A stretch of 64,000 bases of DNA from Pseudoalteromonas sp. T1lg75 (GTDB lineage Bacteria > Pseudomonadota > Gammaproteobacteria > Enterobacterales > Alteromonadaceae). Made by a program: the position numbers and the translations under genes. A model generated the notes under the pieces. That model saw only the letters and a program-made list of their open reading frames with translations, had not been told where the DNA came from and did no database searches. Where the stretch lies: the NCBI RefSeq assembly GCF_002964705.1, contig NZ_PQCD01000033.1:429757-493756 (forward strand), given 5' to 3'. This document shows positions 42,317 through 51,056 of the stretch, piece by piece (position 1 is the first letter of the stretch; each line of letters opens with the position of its first letter).

Positions 42317-42943
42317 TTATTGTGCGTCGATTTGCTGCTCTGGAGCGGCGTCTGCGAATGCTTTAAGGGTATTACAATGCTGGTAAATTGCCATGATCTT
42401 CGGATACTTATCCATGGGTACCTTAAAGCGCAGGGCGTTAAATACCTGCGGGACTAGGCATACGTCGGCCAGGCTTGGCTGGTCGCCACAACAAAACTCT
42501 GTGTTGCCAAGCAGCTGTTCGACCTTGTCGAAGCCGGTAATGATCCAGTCTTGGTACCACTTGGTTTTTTGCTCGTCGCTCACATCCAGCTCATTGCTCA
42601 GGTATTTCAATACGCGCAGGTTGTTAAGCGGGTGAATATCCACGGCAATGGCATAGGCCAGGTTGCGAATTTGTGCGCGCTGCCAGGCATCGCCACTGAG
42701 CAATGGCGCCTGCTCCGTGGTTTCATCAAGCCACTCAAGAATGGCCAGTGATTGCGCCAGCACCCCTTGCTCCGTCTCTACCGCCGGCAATAGGCCCTGG
42801 GGGTTTTTACCCAAATAGTCTTCGCCTTGTTGTTCCGACTTGAGTAGGTTAACCGGTACTAATTCGTGATCGACGTTTTTAAGGTTTAGGGCGATACGCA
42901 CCCGATAAGCCGCCGAAGAGCGAAAATAGCTATATAATTTCAT
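42317..42943 (-). CDS. maiA: maleylacetoacetate isomerase
   Basis: This 208-residue GST-fold enzyme (zeta class) isomerises maleylacetoacetate to fumarylacetoacetate. The N-terminus LYSYFRSSAAYRVRIALNLK holds the catalytic serine/glutathione site. It overlaps hmgA by 1 nt, so the two are translationally linked. It is step two of tyrosine/homogentisate breakdown. Confidence 0.93.
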   Translation of the reverse strand: MKLYSYFRSSAAYRVRIALNLKNVDHELVPVNLLKSEQQGEDYLGKNPQGLLPAVETEQGVLAQSLAILEWLDETTEQAPLLSGDAWQRAQIRNLAYAIAVDIHPLNNLRVLKYLSNELDVSDEQKTKWYQDWIITGFDKVEQLLGNTEFCCGDQPSLADVCLVPQVFNALRFKVPMDKYPKIMAIYQHCNTLKAFADAAPEQQIDAQ

Positions 42944-44244
42944 TACTTAGCTCCGTTGAAGTGCTTTTTAATGCCTTTCCAGCAATCTAGGTAATCGCTT
43001 TGACGCTCCTGACCCTCGAGTGCGTACTTGGTCGGCGCTATGATGTAACGCGACTCAAACATAAAGGCAAGTGTGTCTTCGTAGCGTACCGGCTCAAGCT
43101 CAGCATTGCTAGCCTTTTCAAATACTTCTGCTTCTGGGCCATGAGGTGACATGCAGTTGTGCAGGCTTGAACCGCCCGGCACAAAGCCCGCTTCTTTGGC
43201 GTCGTACACACCCTTTATCAGACCCATGAACTCGCTCATGATGTTGCGATGATAATAAGGTGGGCGGAAGGTGTGCTCGGCAACCATCCAGCGCTCAGGG
43301 AAGATCACAAAATCAACGTTGGCCACGCCCGGGGTGCCCGAAGGTGAAGTCAAAACGGTGAAAATAGACGGATCCGGGTGATCATAGCTTACCGTATTCA
43401 TGACATTGAATCGTGCCAGGTCATACTTGTACGGGGCACTGTTACCCGTCCAGGCGACAACGTCTAGAGGTGAGTGCTTGATATCGGCGCGATACAGCTG
43501 ACCGCTGAATTTAGCCACGATCTCGAAGTCGCCTTCGATGTCTTCAAATGCCGCCACTGGGTATTGGAAGTCACGGTCGTTGGCGTAACCATTGGCGCCA
43601 ACCGGGCCGCGCTCTGGCAAAATATACGGATTGCCATAGTTTTCACAGATATAACCACGTACCGGGCCATCCGGTAATTCTACCGAGAACTTCATGCCGC
43701 GCGGGATCACCGCAATTTCACCGGCGCCAATCTCTAAAATACCGCATTCGGTTTTTAGGCGTAGGCGCCCTTGTTGAGGCACAAACAGCATTTCACCGTC
43801 GGCATTGTAGAAATAACGACCTTCCATTGACTGGTTGGCCACATAAATATGAATACCGATACCGGCTTGGCCATTTACACTGCCGTTGGCGGCCATGGTT
43901 ACTAGACCATCGATAAAATCGGTCGCTTGCTCTGGGATAGCAACCGGGTTCCAACGCAACATGGTTGGTGGCGTAGGCACTTCGGTAATAGGGGCTGAGC
44001 GTAGCAGGCCATTGTCCATTAGCTCGTAATCGCCTTGAATTACTGAAGGGCGAATGCGGTATAGCCAGGTACGGCGGTTCTCGCCGCGAGGCGCGGTGAA
44101 GGCGGTGCTGGAAAATTGCTCCGCGTACAGACCATAGTTTACTTTTTGTGGGCTGAATTGGCCTATTGGTAAGGCGTTTTCGAGGGCTTCGGTTTCAAAT
44201 TCATTGCCAAAGCCAGTCATATATTTAAGGCTGTTATTGCTCAT
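42943..44244 (-). CDS. hmgA: homogentisate 1,2-dioxygenase
   Basis: This 433-residue iron dioxygenase opens the ring of homogentisate. Iron-site segments [15 protein letters not shown] (His and Glu) and [17 protein letters not shown] are present, and the N-terminus [13 protein letters not shown] is typical. It is the first gene of a minus-strand operon hmgA-maiA-(DUF1496). No fumarylacetoacetase gene is seen here. A promoter with an embedded inverted repeat lies 30 bp upstream and a MarR regulator gene is divergent. Confidence 0.95.
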   Translation of the reverse strand: MSNNSLKYMTGFGNEFETEALENALPIGQFSPQKVNYGLYAEQFSSTAFTAPRGENRRTWLYRIRPSVIQGDYELMDNGLLRSAPITEVPTPPTMLRWNPVAIPEQATDFIDGLVTMAANGSVNGQAGIGIHIYVANQSMEGRYFYNADGEMLFVPQQGRLRLKTECGILEIGAGEIAVIPRGMKFSVELPDGPVRGYICENYGNPYILPERGPVGANGYANDRDFQYPVAAFEDIEGDFEIVAKFSGQLYRADIKHSPLDVVAWTGNSAPYKYDLARFNVMNTVSYDHPDPSIFTVLTSPSGTPGVANVDFVIFPERWMVAEHTFRPPYYHRNIMSEFMGLIKGVYDAKEAGFVPGGSSLHNCMSPHGPEAEVFEKASNAELEPVRYEDTLAFMFESRYIIAPTKYALEGQERQSDYLDCWKGIKKHFNGAK

Positions 44245-44271
44245 GGTGTCACTCCTGTTGTATTGTGTTTG

Positions 44272-44300
44272 AAGATACTCTCATGTGAGACTAATTTCAA
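44272..44300 (-). promoter_or_regulatory. sigma-70 promoter with MarR-operator candidate for hmgA
   Basis: On the minus strand TTGAAA and TATCTT are spaced by exactly 17 bp, close to the -35/-10 consensus. The spacer contains the inverted repeat TCTCA-CA-TGAGA (44279-44290 on the plus strand). A regulator bound there would block RNA polymerase. The divergent MarR-family gene starts at 44359. Confidence 0.65.
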
Positions 44301-44358
44301 ATCCCATTTATAATTCGGGTGTAAGAAATTATTTACGCTAACCAATGGTAACTAGACT

Positions 44359-44805
44359 ATGGCTTTTAAGCTGGAAACCTTTATTCCTTATTTGATGACT
44401 TTAAGTGGCGCCAAGGTGAGCGAGGCCTTTGCCCAGGTCTATGGGGGGCAATTGACCAACCCGCAATGGCGTATTGTTTGCCACTTGGCTCAGGTGGAGG
44501 ATGGGCTGACATCGAAGCAGTTGTGCGTTAAGGCCATGTTGGATAAATCGACGGCCTCGCGGGCGATCAATGAATTAGAACAGCTGGATTGGCTCTCGGT
44601 CAGTGCGTGTGACAAGGATAAACGCGCTAAACAGGTGCGTTTGAGCGAGCAGGGCAGGTTGCAATTTGATGCCCTGATCCCAAAAGCTTTGGACTGGCAG
44701 CAGGAACTGCTGGCGGGATTTACAGAGCAAGAGAAGGCACTGTTGGTGGATCTTTTGTGCCGCTTGGAGCTGCGTGCTGCAGATATAAAAAAGGCCCATC
44801 AGTAG
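44359..44805 (+). CDS. MarR-family transcriptional regulator
   Basis: This 148-residue protein has a winged helix: recognition region KQLCVKAMLDKSTASRAINELE, then the wing DKDKRAKQVRLSEQG. MarR proteins are usually dimeric repressors that respond to aromatic ligands. Divergence from hmgA and the inverted repeat in the hmgA promoter suggest it represses homogentisate catabolism, as known HmgR-type regulators do. That role is inferred. Its last codons lie inside the terminator of the next gene. Confidence 0.85.
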   Translation: MAFKLETFIPYLMTLSGAKVSEAFAQVYGGQLTNPQWRIVCHLAQVEDGLTSKQLCVKAMLDKSTASRAINELEQLDWLSVSACDKDKRAKQVRLSEQGRLQFDALIPKALDWQQELLAGFTEQEKALLVDLLCRLELRAADIKKAHQ

Positions 44806-44816
44806 GGATGGGCCTT
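44784..44816 (-). terminator. rho-independent terminator of the Oar-like receptor gene, inside the marR 3' end
   Basis: On the minus strand AAGGCCCA, a 10-nt loop and TGGGCCTT are followed by TTTTTT. The stem (44791-44798 with 44809-44816) covers the marR stop codon at 44803-44805, so the two genes share this DNA. Confidence 0.85.
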
Positions 44817-44857
44817 GGCTTAACTTTGCGCCAGGCGCAAATTCGCGTTAAAGGCTA

Positions 44858-47800
44858 TTAGAAGGTGTAACGAACACCGATACGCATTTCCCAAAGTGAC
44901 GCATCGCGTTCCACACCCGTGTTTTGTTTGCCTTCGTTGAAACCCGTATACACGTAACGACCGTTTTCGTCGATTTCCATATCAACCATGCGGTTACCAC
45001 CGAATGAGCCCTTCTTATAGGTGCCCCAGTCGTCGTTAAGCAGGTTAGTCAGGTTATCGATAACGAAGAAGGCTTCGCCCTTATGACCTTCCATAAAGCC
45101 AGGAAGCTCTTGGCTTACTTTTAGGTCGAACTTAACAAACCACTCGGCATTTTCACTGTTACGACCCGTGATAGAACCGCGTTTTAGGTTTTCGTCTTCA
45201 ATGAACTGATTGAATGCAGCCAGCTCGTTTTTGTCCATTGCATAAACAACGTTAGGATCGTTCTCAAGCGGTACATAAAGCAACTGACGCGAGCCGTAGC
45301 CATAGTTGTTGAAATCGCCAAACTGGCTATCCGCCGTATCATATACATAGCTATAAGGTAGGCCTTCACTCGCTTGACCCAGTAGGCTAAAGCGCGTTGA
45401 GTAACCATCGAAGAAGTCGTGTGTATAGCCAAGCTTGAAGGTAAAGCGGTGCGGTACTTCATAATCAGACGTATGTGCACCAGGGTTGCCCGGGTTGGTT
45501 GTAGTAAAGTAGCTGTAGTTAGACGCAGCTACCGAGCTATTCATAGGGTTAACGTCTTTTGAGTCCGTGTAGGCGTAGGCGATGGTGAAGTCGATACCAT
45601 TGTCGTAACTTTTACTAAGAGCCGCAGAAATAATGGTCGATTCACCAGCATCACCATCGACATTTGTTAGCATATATTCTTGGTTACGGCCTGGCCCTTG
45701 TGGGTTTAGAGGGTCAGGCTTTGACTCATAAAAAGGACGACCGTCAAAGGAATACATAAGCTCACCAGTTTCAGGATGTCTTGCTTGCTGTAATGCATGG
45801 TCTCTAATAGTTGCCGAGTCATTTTTCTGCGTATGTAAGATGTCTAGATTTACGACATACTCGTTTTCGAACGTGTAGGTGGCGCCGATTGAGTATTTCC
45901 ATTCTGATGGAAGCTCGAAATCAGGGTCGATTGAATGTGTAGCTGAGTCACCAAGTCCCGGTTGCGTGTCTGCAATTTCATCGAACTGTGATTGTGGAAT
46001 ATCAAAGCCCGGTGTGCCGCCATCAAAGTTGGTCATTGGTGTGTTGAATAGATCCACATCGTACTCGGTAAGCTGGATTTGGGTCACCCCATCGTTTTGA
46101 TAGGCACTAGACGCCCAAACGTTCGGGTTACCACCCGAGTAAAGGCCAAATCCTGCGCGTACTTCAAGGGCCTCATCCACAAACCAGTTAAAGCCAACGC
46201 GTGGCTGGAGCAGGTCAACACCGTCTAGGTTTTGCTGGTTAGAGAAGCCATAACGCTTCTCGAAGTTGGCATTGTAATTTGGATAGTCGTCACTGTTATA
46301 TTTGTCGTAGCGTAAACCGAACAACAAGGTAGCATCAATATTGCTGAAGCTGTATTCATCTTGCACATAGAATGAATGTACTTGATATGAAAACTCTGCT
46401 GCTAAATCGTCAGGGTTATTGGTGCCCGCGGCGTTGTAATAATAAACACGATCTGCAAAGCCTTGCTCGTATTCATCGATTGAACCAAAGCGGAATTCGC
46501 CTTCTGTGTGCTGTACGAATAAGTTGAATACATTTAAGTCTTCATATTCGTAACCTGCAGTGATTGTGTGTTGATCTAGGTAGTAGGTACCGGCTAGCTT
46601 AACTGTGAAGTTATCCCAGTCCAAGTCGTTAGAGTGACGTGAATCATCGGGACCAATGTAAACGGTATCGCCATTTGCTGCCTTAATTTGGAATTCACCG
46701 AATCCACTGGCGCTGTCTAGAGACTTTTGACGCGCGTCCAAGTCTGATTTACCTATGCGCACTTCGGTTGAGAAGCTATCGTTCCAGTCCGAGTAGAGTG
46801 AACCCACGATAGAAGTGAATTCAGCGCCGCGCTCATAGAAGTGGCTAGAAAAAGCCAGTTCGTCATTGTCGGCATCGGATTGCGACAGCGCAAAACCATC
46901 ATTGTAGTTGTAAACTAGGCTGGCACGGTGATCGTCATTGATATTCCAGTCTAGTTTAATAAGTATTTTTTCGTCTTCAACCGGCATACTGCCTGGCATA
47001 CTGCCTAGGTCATAGTTATATACGTTCTTGGTGATGTCACGAATACGGTCGATATCCGCTTGTGAGATAGAGCCGCTATCAACAGGGCCATAGCTAAACT
47101 GTTGTACACCCTCGAGTTTTTCATACGAAGTGAAGAGGAACAGGCTGTCTTTGATCAGGGGCAGGCCAACATTAAAGCCATAGCGCTTCTCGTTGTAATC
47201 GCCGTTATCAATGTCATCATCGATCTCTTCTATGCTGTCACCCTTCATTGAATCATTGGTGTAGTCGAAGAATACGCCGCCGTGAATTTCGTTGCTACCA
47301 GACTTGGATACGGCATTGATATTACAAGATGTAAAGCTACCGTATTGTACATCGAAAGGGGCCATCTCAACGGCAACCTGCTCAATTGCGTCGAATGAGA
47401 ACGGTTGACGTACCGTTGGGTAGCCGTTTGAGTTAAGGCCGAAGTTGTCGTTCATGCGCACGCCGTCAAGCGTTAGGCTGTTAAAGCGCGGGTTAGCACC
47501 ACCACAGTGAATGGCGTCACGACTGTCGTCTACGTAAATACGCGGGTCGGCGCGAACAATGTCGGTCAGGTCACGGTTGATGGCCGGTGCTGTTTCTAGG
47601 TCTTCCTGGGTGAAGGTGGCTGCAGGACCGGTACCGCCAGAAAATGAACTAATAGGACGACCGGTTACCACGATCTGTTCCATATCGGTTTTTGCTTGTA
47701 GCTGCACGGTTACCGGGTATTCTTTACCCAGTGACAGCTGGACGTTTTCGATCAACTGATCTTCAAACTTATCAGAGTCGATGATGACGTTGTATGGACC

Positions 47801-48037
47801 ACCTACGCGTAGACCCTTGGCACTGAAGTAGCCAGCGTCGTTAACAACGGCGGTTTTTGATGAACCGGTTGGTAGGTGGATAATGGTCACCACGGTACCG
47901 GCAGCAGGGTTGCCGGCAGGGCCAGTGATCTGGCCTTTAATGGATGATGACGTCTCGTTTGCAAAAGCACCAGTGGATACACCCATTGTTGCCGCAATAG
48001 CAGCTGAGATGGCCGTTTTCCTAAGTTGCATTTTCAT
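44858..48037 (-). CDS. Oar-like TonB-dependent receptor with carboxypeptidase regulatory-like domain
   Basis: This 1059-residue outer-membrane protein starts with a signal peptide (cleavage after AFA, about residue 27). Residues about 30-115 form a carboxypeptidase-regulatory-like beta-sandwich (IKGQITGPAGNPAAGTVVT). The plug begins around DMEQIVVTGRP, followed by a large barrel ending in IGVRYTF. The domain order matches Oar/OmpA-related receptors of Proteobacteria and Bacteroidetes, whose substrates are mostly unknown (some protein or peptide uptake). It is the largest gene here and is single. Confidence 0.9.
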   Translation of the reverse strand: MKMQLRKTAISAAIAATMGVSTGAFANETSSSIKGQITGPAGNPAAGTVVTIIHLPTGSSKTAVVNDAGYFSAKGLRVGGPYNVIIDSDKFEDQLIENVQLSLGKEYPVTVQLQAKTDMEQIVVTGRPISSFSGGTGPAATFTQEDLETAPAINRDLTDIVRADPRIYVDDSRDAIHCGGANPRFNSLTLDGVRMNDNFGLNSNGYPTVRQPFSFDAIEQVAVEMAPFDVQYGSFTSCNINAVSKSGSNEIHGGVFFDYTNDSMKGDSIEEIDDDIDNGDYNEKRYGFNVGLPLIKDSLFLFTSYEKLEGVQQFSYGPVDSGSISQADIDRIRDITKNVYNYDLGSMPGSMPVEDEKILIKLDWNINDDHRASLVYNYNDGFALSQSDADNDELAFSSHFYERGAEFTSIVGSLYSDWNDSFSTEVRIGKSDLDARQKSLDSASGFGEFQIKAANGDTVYIGPDDSRHSNDLDWDNFTVKLAGTYYLDQHTITAGYEYEDLNVFNLFVQHTEGEFRFGSIDEYEQGFADRVYYYNAAGTNNPDDLAAEFSYQVHSFYVQDEYSFSNIDATLLFGLRYDKYNSDDYPNYNANFEKRYGFSNQQNLDGVDLLQPRVGFNWFVDEALEVRAGFGLYSGGNPNVWASSAYQNDGVTQIQLTEYDVDLFNTPMTNFDGGTPGFDIPQSQFDEIADTQPGLGDSATHSIDPDFELPSEWKYSIGATYTFENEYVVNLDILHTQKNDSATIRDHALQQARHPETGELMYSFDGRPFYESKPDPLNPQGPGRNQEYMLTNVDGDAGESTIISAALSKSYDNGIDFTIAYAYTDSKDVNPMNSSVAASNYSYFTTTNPGNPGAHTSDYEVPHRFTFKLGYTHDFFDGYSTRFSLLGQASEGLPYSYVYDTADSQFGDFNNYGYGSRQLLYVPLENDPNVVYAMDKNELAAFNQFIEDENLKRGSITGRNSENAEWFVKFDLKVSQELPGFMEGHKGEAFFVIDNLTNLLNDDWGTYKKGSFGGNRMVDMEIDENGRYVYTGFNEGKQNTGVERDASLWEMRIGVRYTF

Positions 48038-48128
48038 GTTGTTGTTTCCCGTGTTAATAGTTTATCTAGTTAAACATTTCATTGTTCTCGGCCTCATAAC
48101 CTGTGGGCCGATACTTATTTTTGTGCGG

Positions 48129-48971
48129 CTAGGCCGCGGTTTCTTGGTATAACTGATTCAACAGCGCCGCCAGGCGTAAGCCGCCTCGACGTAGTTGTTG
48201 TTCCATCATTGTTTGGTATTGATATACATATTCGTAGCCTAAGCGCTCATCGCTGTGGCGATAGATTTTGCTGGCCAGATGATGCGACTCCAGGAGCCAG
48301 CCCTTGACGTCAACGTTTTTATTTTGGGCGACTTGAGTTTGGGTACAGCATATAAAATCTTTGTATTCGGAATATGACAATTGCTGGTGCGCGATTAATT
48401 GTGTATCCCAAAGGCGATGTAGGTTGGTCACTTGCGAGAAAAATTCGACATTGATGCGGTTGCCGCCGCGATCGGCGCTGCGGCCCACATGCAAGGGCTG
48501 ATGAATATCACCAATTAGGTGAATTAAAAAACGTAAATAAAATTGCTTGTTGGCGGCGCTGGTGTCGGGCGTATTCAGTGCCGACATGGCCGAAAGAATG
48601 GCGCTGTAGGCATCTTTAATATCTGCTTTATCGCTGTGGGCATGGTGCTCGGTGTTTAAAAAAGCCTGCTCTGAGTCGATATTGATATAGTGCCAACGTG
48701 ACGATTGACGTTGCCAAAATGGACCCGGTGCGGAGCGCATTTCGTCGGCCCAGGTACTGGCGCGTGCCAAACTTTGTCCTTGCAAAATAGCCAGCACTTG
48801 CGCTTTGGCCTCGGGGGTTAAGTGTTGCTCGGCGATGGCCCCAATAATACGATGACCATTTGCACCCCAGGCCCATGCTTGGTTGCCAAAGGTGATCCCA
48901 AAGGTGGTACCTATCATCAGCATGGCCATTAAGGTGGCCTTAAATGAGCTACGAATCAGCTGTAAATCCAT
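48129..48971 (-). CDS. secreted S1/P1-type nuclease
   Basis: This protein of about 280 residues has a signal peptide ending at WA so that the mature chain starts with W35 (WGANGHRIIG), the family's zinc-bound N-terminal tryptophan. Further zinc ligands lie in WHYINID, HLIGDIHQPLHVG and NLHRLWDT. S1/P1 nucleases degrade single-stranded DNA and RNA outside the cytoplasm. The frame begins at a TTG (48983), but ATG at 48971 is preferred. It is divergent from the binding-protein gene at 49180. Confidence 0.88.
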   Translation of the reverse strand: MDLQLIRSSFKATLMAMLMIGTTFGITFGNQAWAWGANGHRIIGAIAEQHLTPEAKAQVLAILQGQSLARASTWADEMRSAPGPFWQRQSSRWHYINIDSEQAFLNTEHHAHSDKADIKDAYSAILSAMSALNTPDTSAANKQFYLRFLIHLIGDIHQPLHVGRSADRGGNRINVEFFSQVTNLHRLWDTQLIAHQQLSYSEYKDFICCTQTQVAQNKNVDVKGWLLESHHLASKIYRHSDERLGYEYVYQYQTMMEQQLRRGGLRLAALLNQLYQETAA

Positions 48972-49108
48972 TGTTGTTATCAAGTTGCATAGTTGCTCTG
49001 TGAGTTAAATTTTCCGAGTTTTTAGAGTGAAAAAAAAGGACTTAACGGGATTCATAATTACTTGTTAATAAATCTATTAAAACAAAAGGTTATGGGCTAC
49101 TAATAAAA

Positions 49109-49128
49109 TTACCTATTGCAATAAGTAA
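49109..49128. promoter_or_regulatory. 20-bp near-perfect palindrome (candidate operator)
   Basis: TTACCTATTGCAATAAGTAA reads the same on both strands except at one base pair (C5 against A16). It lies in the 208-bp region between the divergent S1/P1 nuclease gene and the binding-protein/membrane-regulator pair, 51 bp before the latter. Its size suits a dimeric DNA-binding protein. Confidence 0.5.
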
Positions 49129-49179
49129 TAATAACTGGTGAAATGACGGCAACGCAATTTCAATAAGCTATAAAGTCCG

Positions 49180-50070
49180 TTGCAATCAATCAAACGCTGG
49201 CGTGACAGCGCGCTGATATTAACAACTATTACCATTGTTGGCTTAATTAGTTATCTTGTTGGTCAGTATCGCTTGGCCGCGCGTTTGCCTCCGTTAGAAT
49301 CCGTGCTCACTACTTCTTATAGCTGTAACACCCTGAGCGAAGGTAATAAAACCACATTAACTCTGTTTGCCCCTAGCCAACTTTTAGCGAGTGAGCTGGC
49401 ACAGCAGTTATGCGCCAATGAAGTGGTGTCAAAACAATACGGCGAGGTCTTTGCTTATTGGGGCGGCTCGTCTCAATACGAGGTCAATTTTCTTGGTAAA
49501 GGCTTGGCGCATCTGATTTTGGCTAAGGACAATTTGATCCATGCCTTTGATGCCCGTAATACCTATGGCTATACGCCGCTCATTGGTTACCCCAGTTACA
49601 CAGCTTACTTTATTGCCAGCCATGAAAAGCCAAAGCTGGAAAAGGCGTATTTTCTCGATAAGCGTATCGGACTTATCGACTATCCCACCAGTCGCTCGGG
49701 ACACATCATTCCTAAACAGGTATTTAAGGATTTAGATATTAACCTCGATAGCCTGGATATCACCTTTGCTAATTCCCACAGCGCACTGCGTGATAAGCTC
49801 GCACAGGGTGAGTTGGATATAATTTCTTCCTATTGGCAGCAATCGGATCACCAGCGCTTTTCCGAGAACTATATAACCGCCATCGGCAGCAATATCAGTG
49901 GCAGTCATTGGTATCTAAAACGGGCGGCGGATAATCCGGATCTCGCCTGTGCCATTCAAACCACACTGATGACCCTGGCACAAGCGCGCGCATCCAGCTA
50001 TTTCAATGGCGCAAAACCTTACTGGCAATGCCAACAAGGCGGTGGCCAATACATAGGAGCGGGGCTATGA
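49180..50070 (+). CDS. membrane-anchored PhnD-like periplasmic binding protein
   Basis: This 296-residue protein has an uncleaved-looking N-terminal helix (LILTTITIVGLISYLVGQY, about residues 12-30) and then a type 2 periplasmic binding fold. It resembles phosphonate/phosphate binding proteins of the PhnD group: DKRIGLIDYPTSRSGHIIPK, then NSHSALRDKLAQGELDIISSYW. No ABC permease or ATPase lies nearby, so it is probably a sensor. The only usable start is TTG at 49180 (an in-frame stop lies at 49171). Its stop overlaps the next gene's ATG. Confidence 0.7.
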   Translation: MQSIKRWRDSALILTTITIVGLISYLVGQYRLAARLPPLESVLTTSYSCNTLSEGNKTTLTLFAPSQLLASELAQQLCANEVVSKQYGEVFAYWGGSSQYEVNFLGKGLAHLILAKDNLIHAFDARNTYGYTPLIGYPSYTAYFIASHEKPKLEKAYFLDKRIGLIDYPTSRSGHIIPKQVFKDLDINLDSLDITFANSHSALRDKLAQGELDIISSYWQQSDHQRFSENYITAIGSNISGSHWYLKRAADNPDLACAIQTTLMTLAQARASSYFNGAKPYWQCQQGGGQYIGAGL

Positions 50071-51056
50071 GTACCCGACGCTTAGTACTCTCGCTGCTGC
50101 GCAGGCGCGTTACCCCGCGCAGCTTTAACGCACAAAAGGCCATTACCTTATTTACGCTCGGCACCTTATTGATAAGTATGCTCGCCTATTACCTGGGTGC
50201 GCTAGGTAGTTGGCAGCAGAGTCAGGCGCAGGCCCTGTCCCAGTTGAAAACACGTATCGCCCTAGACAGCGCGCACATTGGCTTGGCTTATCCCTTGTTG
50301 GAGGTGCCTGCGGATATTGAGCGCACCAAGGCCTACATAGAGGAGCTCAATACTCATTTGCAGGCCCACAATTACCCGTTGCGTTTGCAACAACTAGGTA
50401 CCACGGTCGTAACCGGCCCACAGGCCGATAAGCGCTTGTTGTTAAAGCGCCCCGGCGCGGGTGAGTTGACCATAGGCTATTCCTTGGTGCCCATGCCGCT
50501 GCATGGGGGAGTGAGTGCCTTACCACTACTGCTGAGCCTGTTTGCGGCCTTGTTTATATGGCCCTGGTTTAAGGCCATGGAAGAGAAATTACAGGTCTTG
50601 GCGCAAGAGCCGGAGCCAAGGGTAGAGAAAAAGAGTCTGTTGCTGGATTTAGCAGATAAAAGCATTCGTTACGGCGAGCATGGCGAGCGGGTCACCTTGG
50701 CCAATAAGCCACTGTGTTTTTATCTGGCACTGTTGGATTTTGCCATTGAGCACCCTACGGTAACCCTAAATCAAAATAAAGATGTGCCGGCTGAGTTATT
50801 GGATTTGGCGCATAAATATTTCTCACGCCTAATCGAGTTGGGGCACACCATTCGTAAACGACCCAACTTCAGTAATAGCTTGGAAAAAACACTGAGCGAA
50901 ATCCGCGCTGCGTTAGACGAGGTCTTTGCAGAGGACGTAGAGCAAAAAGACGCTTACTTTCCGCCCAAAGCCCACGGTGAAGGTTCGCGTTCACGGGTTC
51001 ATCACTATGGGCTGAGCATTGCCGATGTCTCGGCCTTCGAAGTTATTGGCAAGTAA
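50067..51056 (+). CDS. membrane protein with winged-helix-like cytoplasmic domain
   Basis: This 329-residue protein has two transmembrane helices (about 23-45 and 150-172, LPLLLSLFAALFIWPWF) around a periplasmic loop. The cytoplasmic domain, about 187-300, contains SIRYGEHGERVTLANKPLCF and TLSEIRAALDEV. That arrangement of short strands, helix LLDFAIEHP and a final helix resembles the OmpR/ToxR winged helix in outline, but I cannot confirm the fold; it may be a separate conserved domain. ATGA overlap with the binding-protein gene indicates a two-gene operon. The start ATG at 50067 follows GGAGCGGGG. Confidence 0.6.
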   Translation: MSTRRLVLSLLRRRVTPRSFNAQKAITLFTLGTLLISMLAYYLGALGSWQQSQAQALSQLKTRIALDSAHIGLAYPLLEVPADIERTKAYIEELNTHLQAHNYPLRLQQLGTTVVTGPQADKRLLLKRPGAGELTIGYSLVPMPLHGGVSALPLLLSLFAALFIWPWFKAMEEKLQVLAQEPEPRVEKKSLLLDLADKSIRYGEHGERVTLANKPLCFYLALLDFAIEHPTVTLNQNKDVPAELLDLAHKYFSRLIELGHTIRKRPNFSNSLEKTLSEIRAALDEVFAEDVEQKDAYFPPKAHGEGSRSRVHHYGLSIADVSAFEVIGK

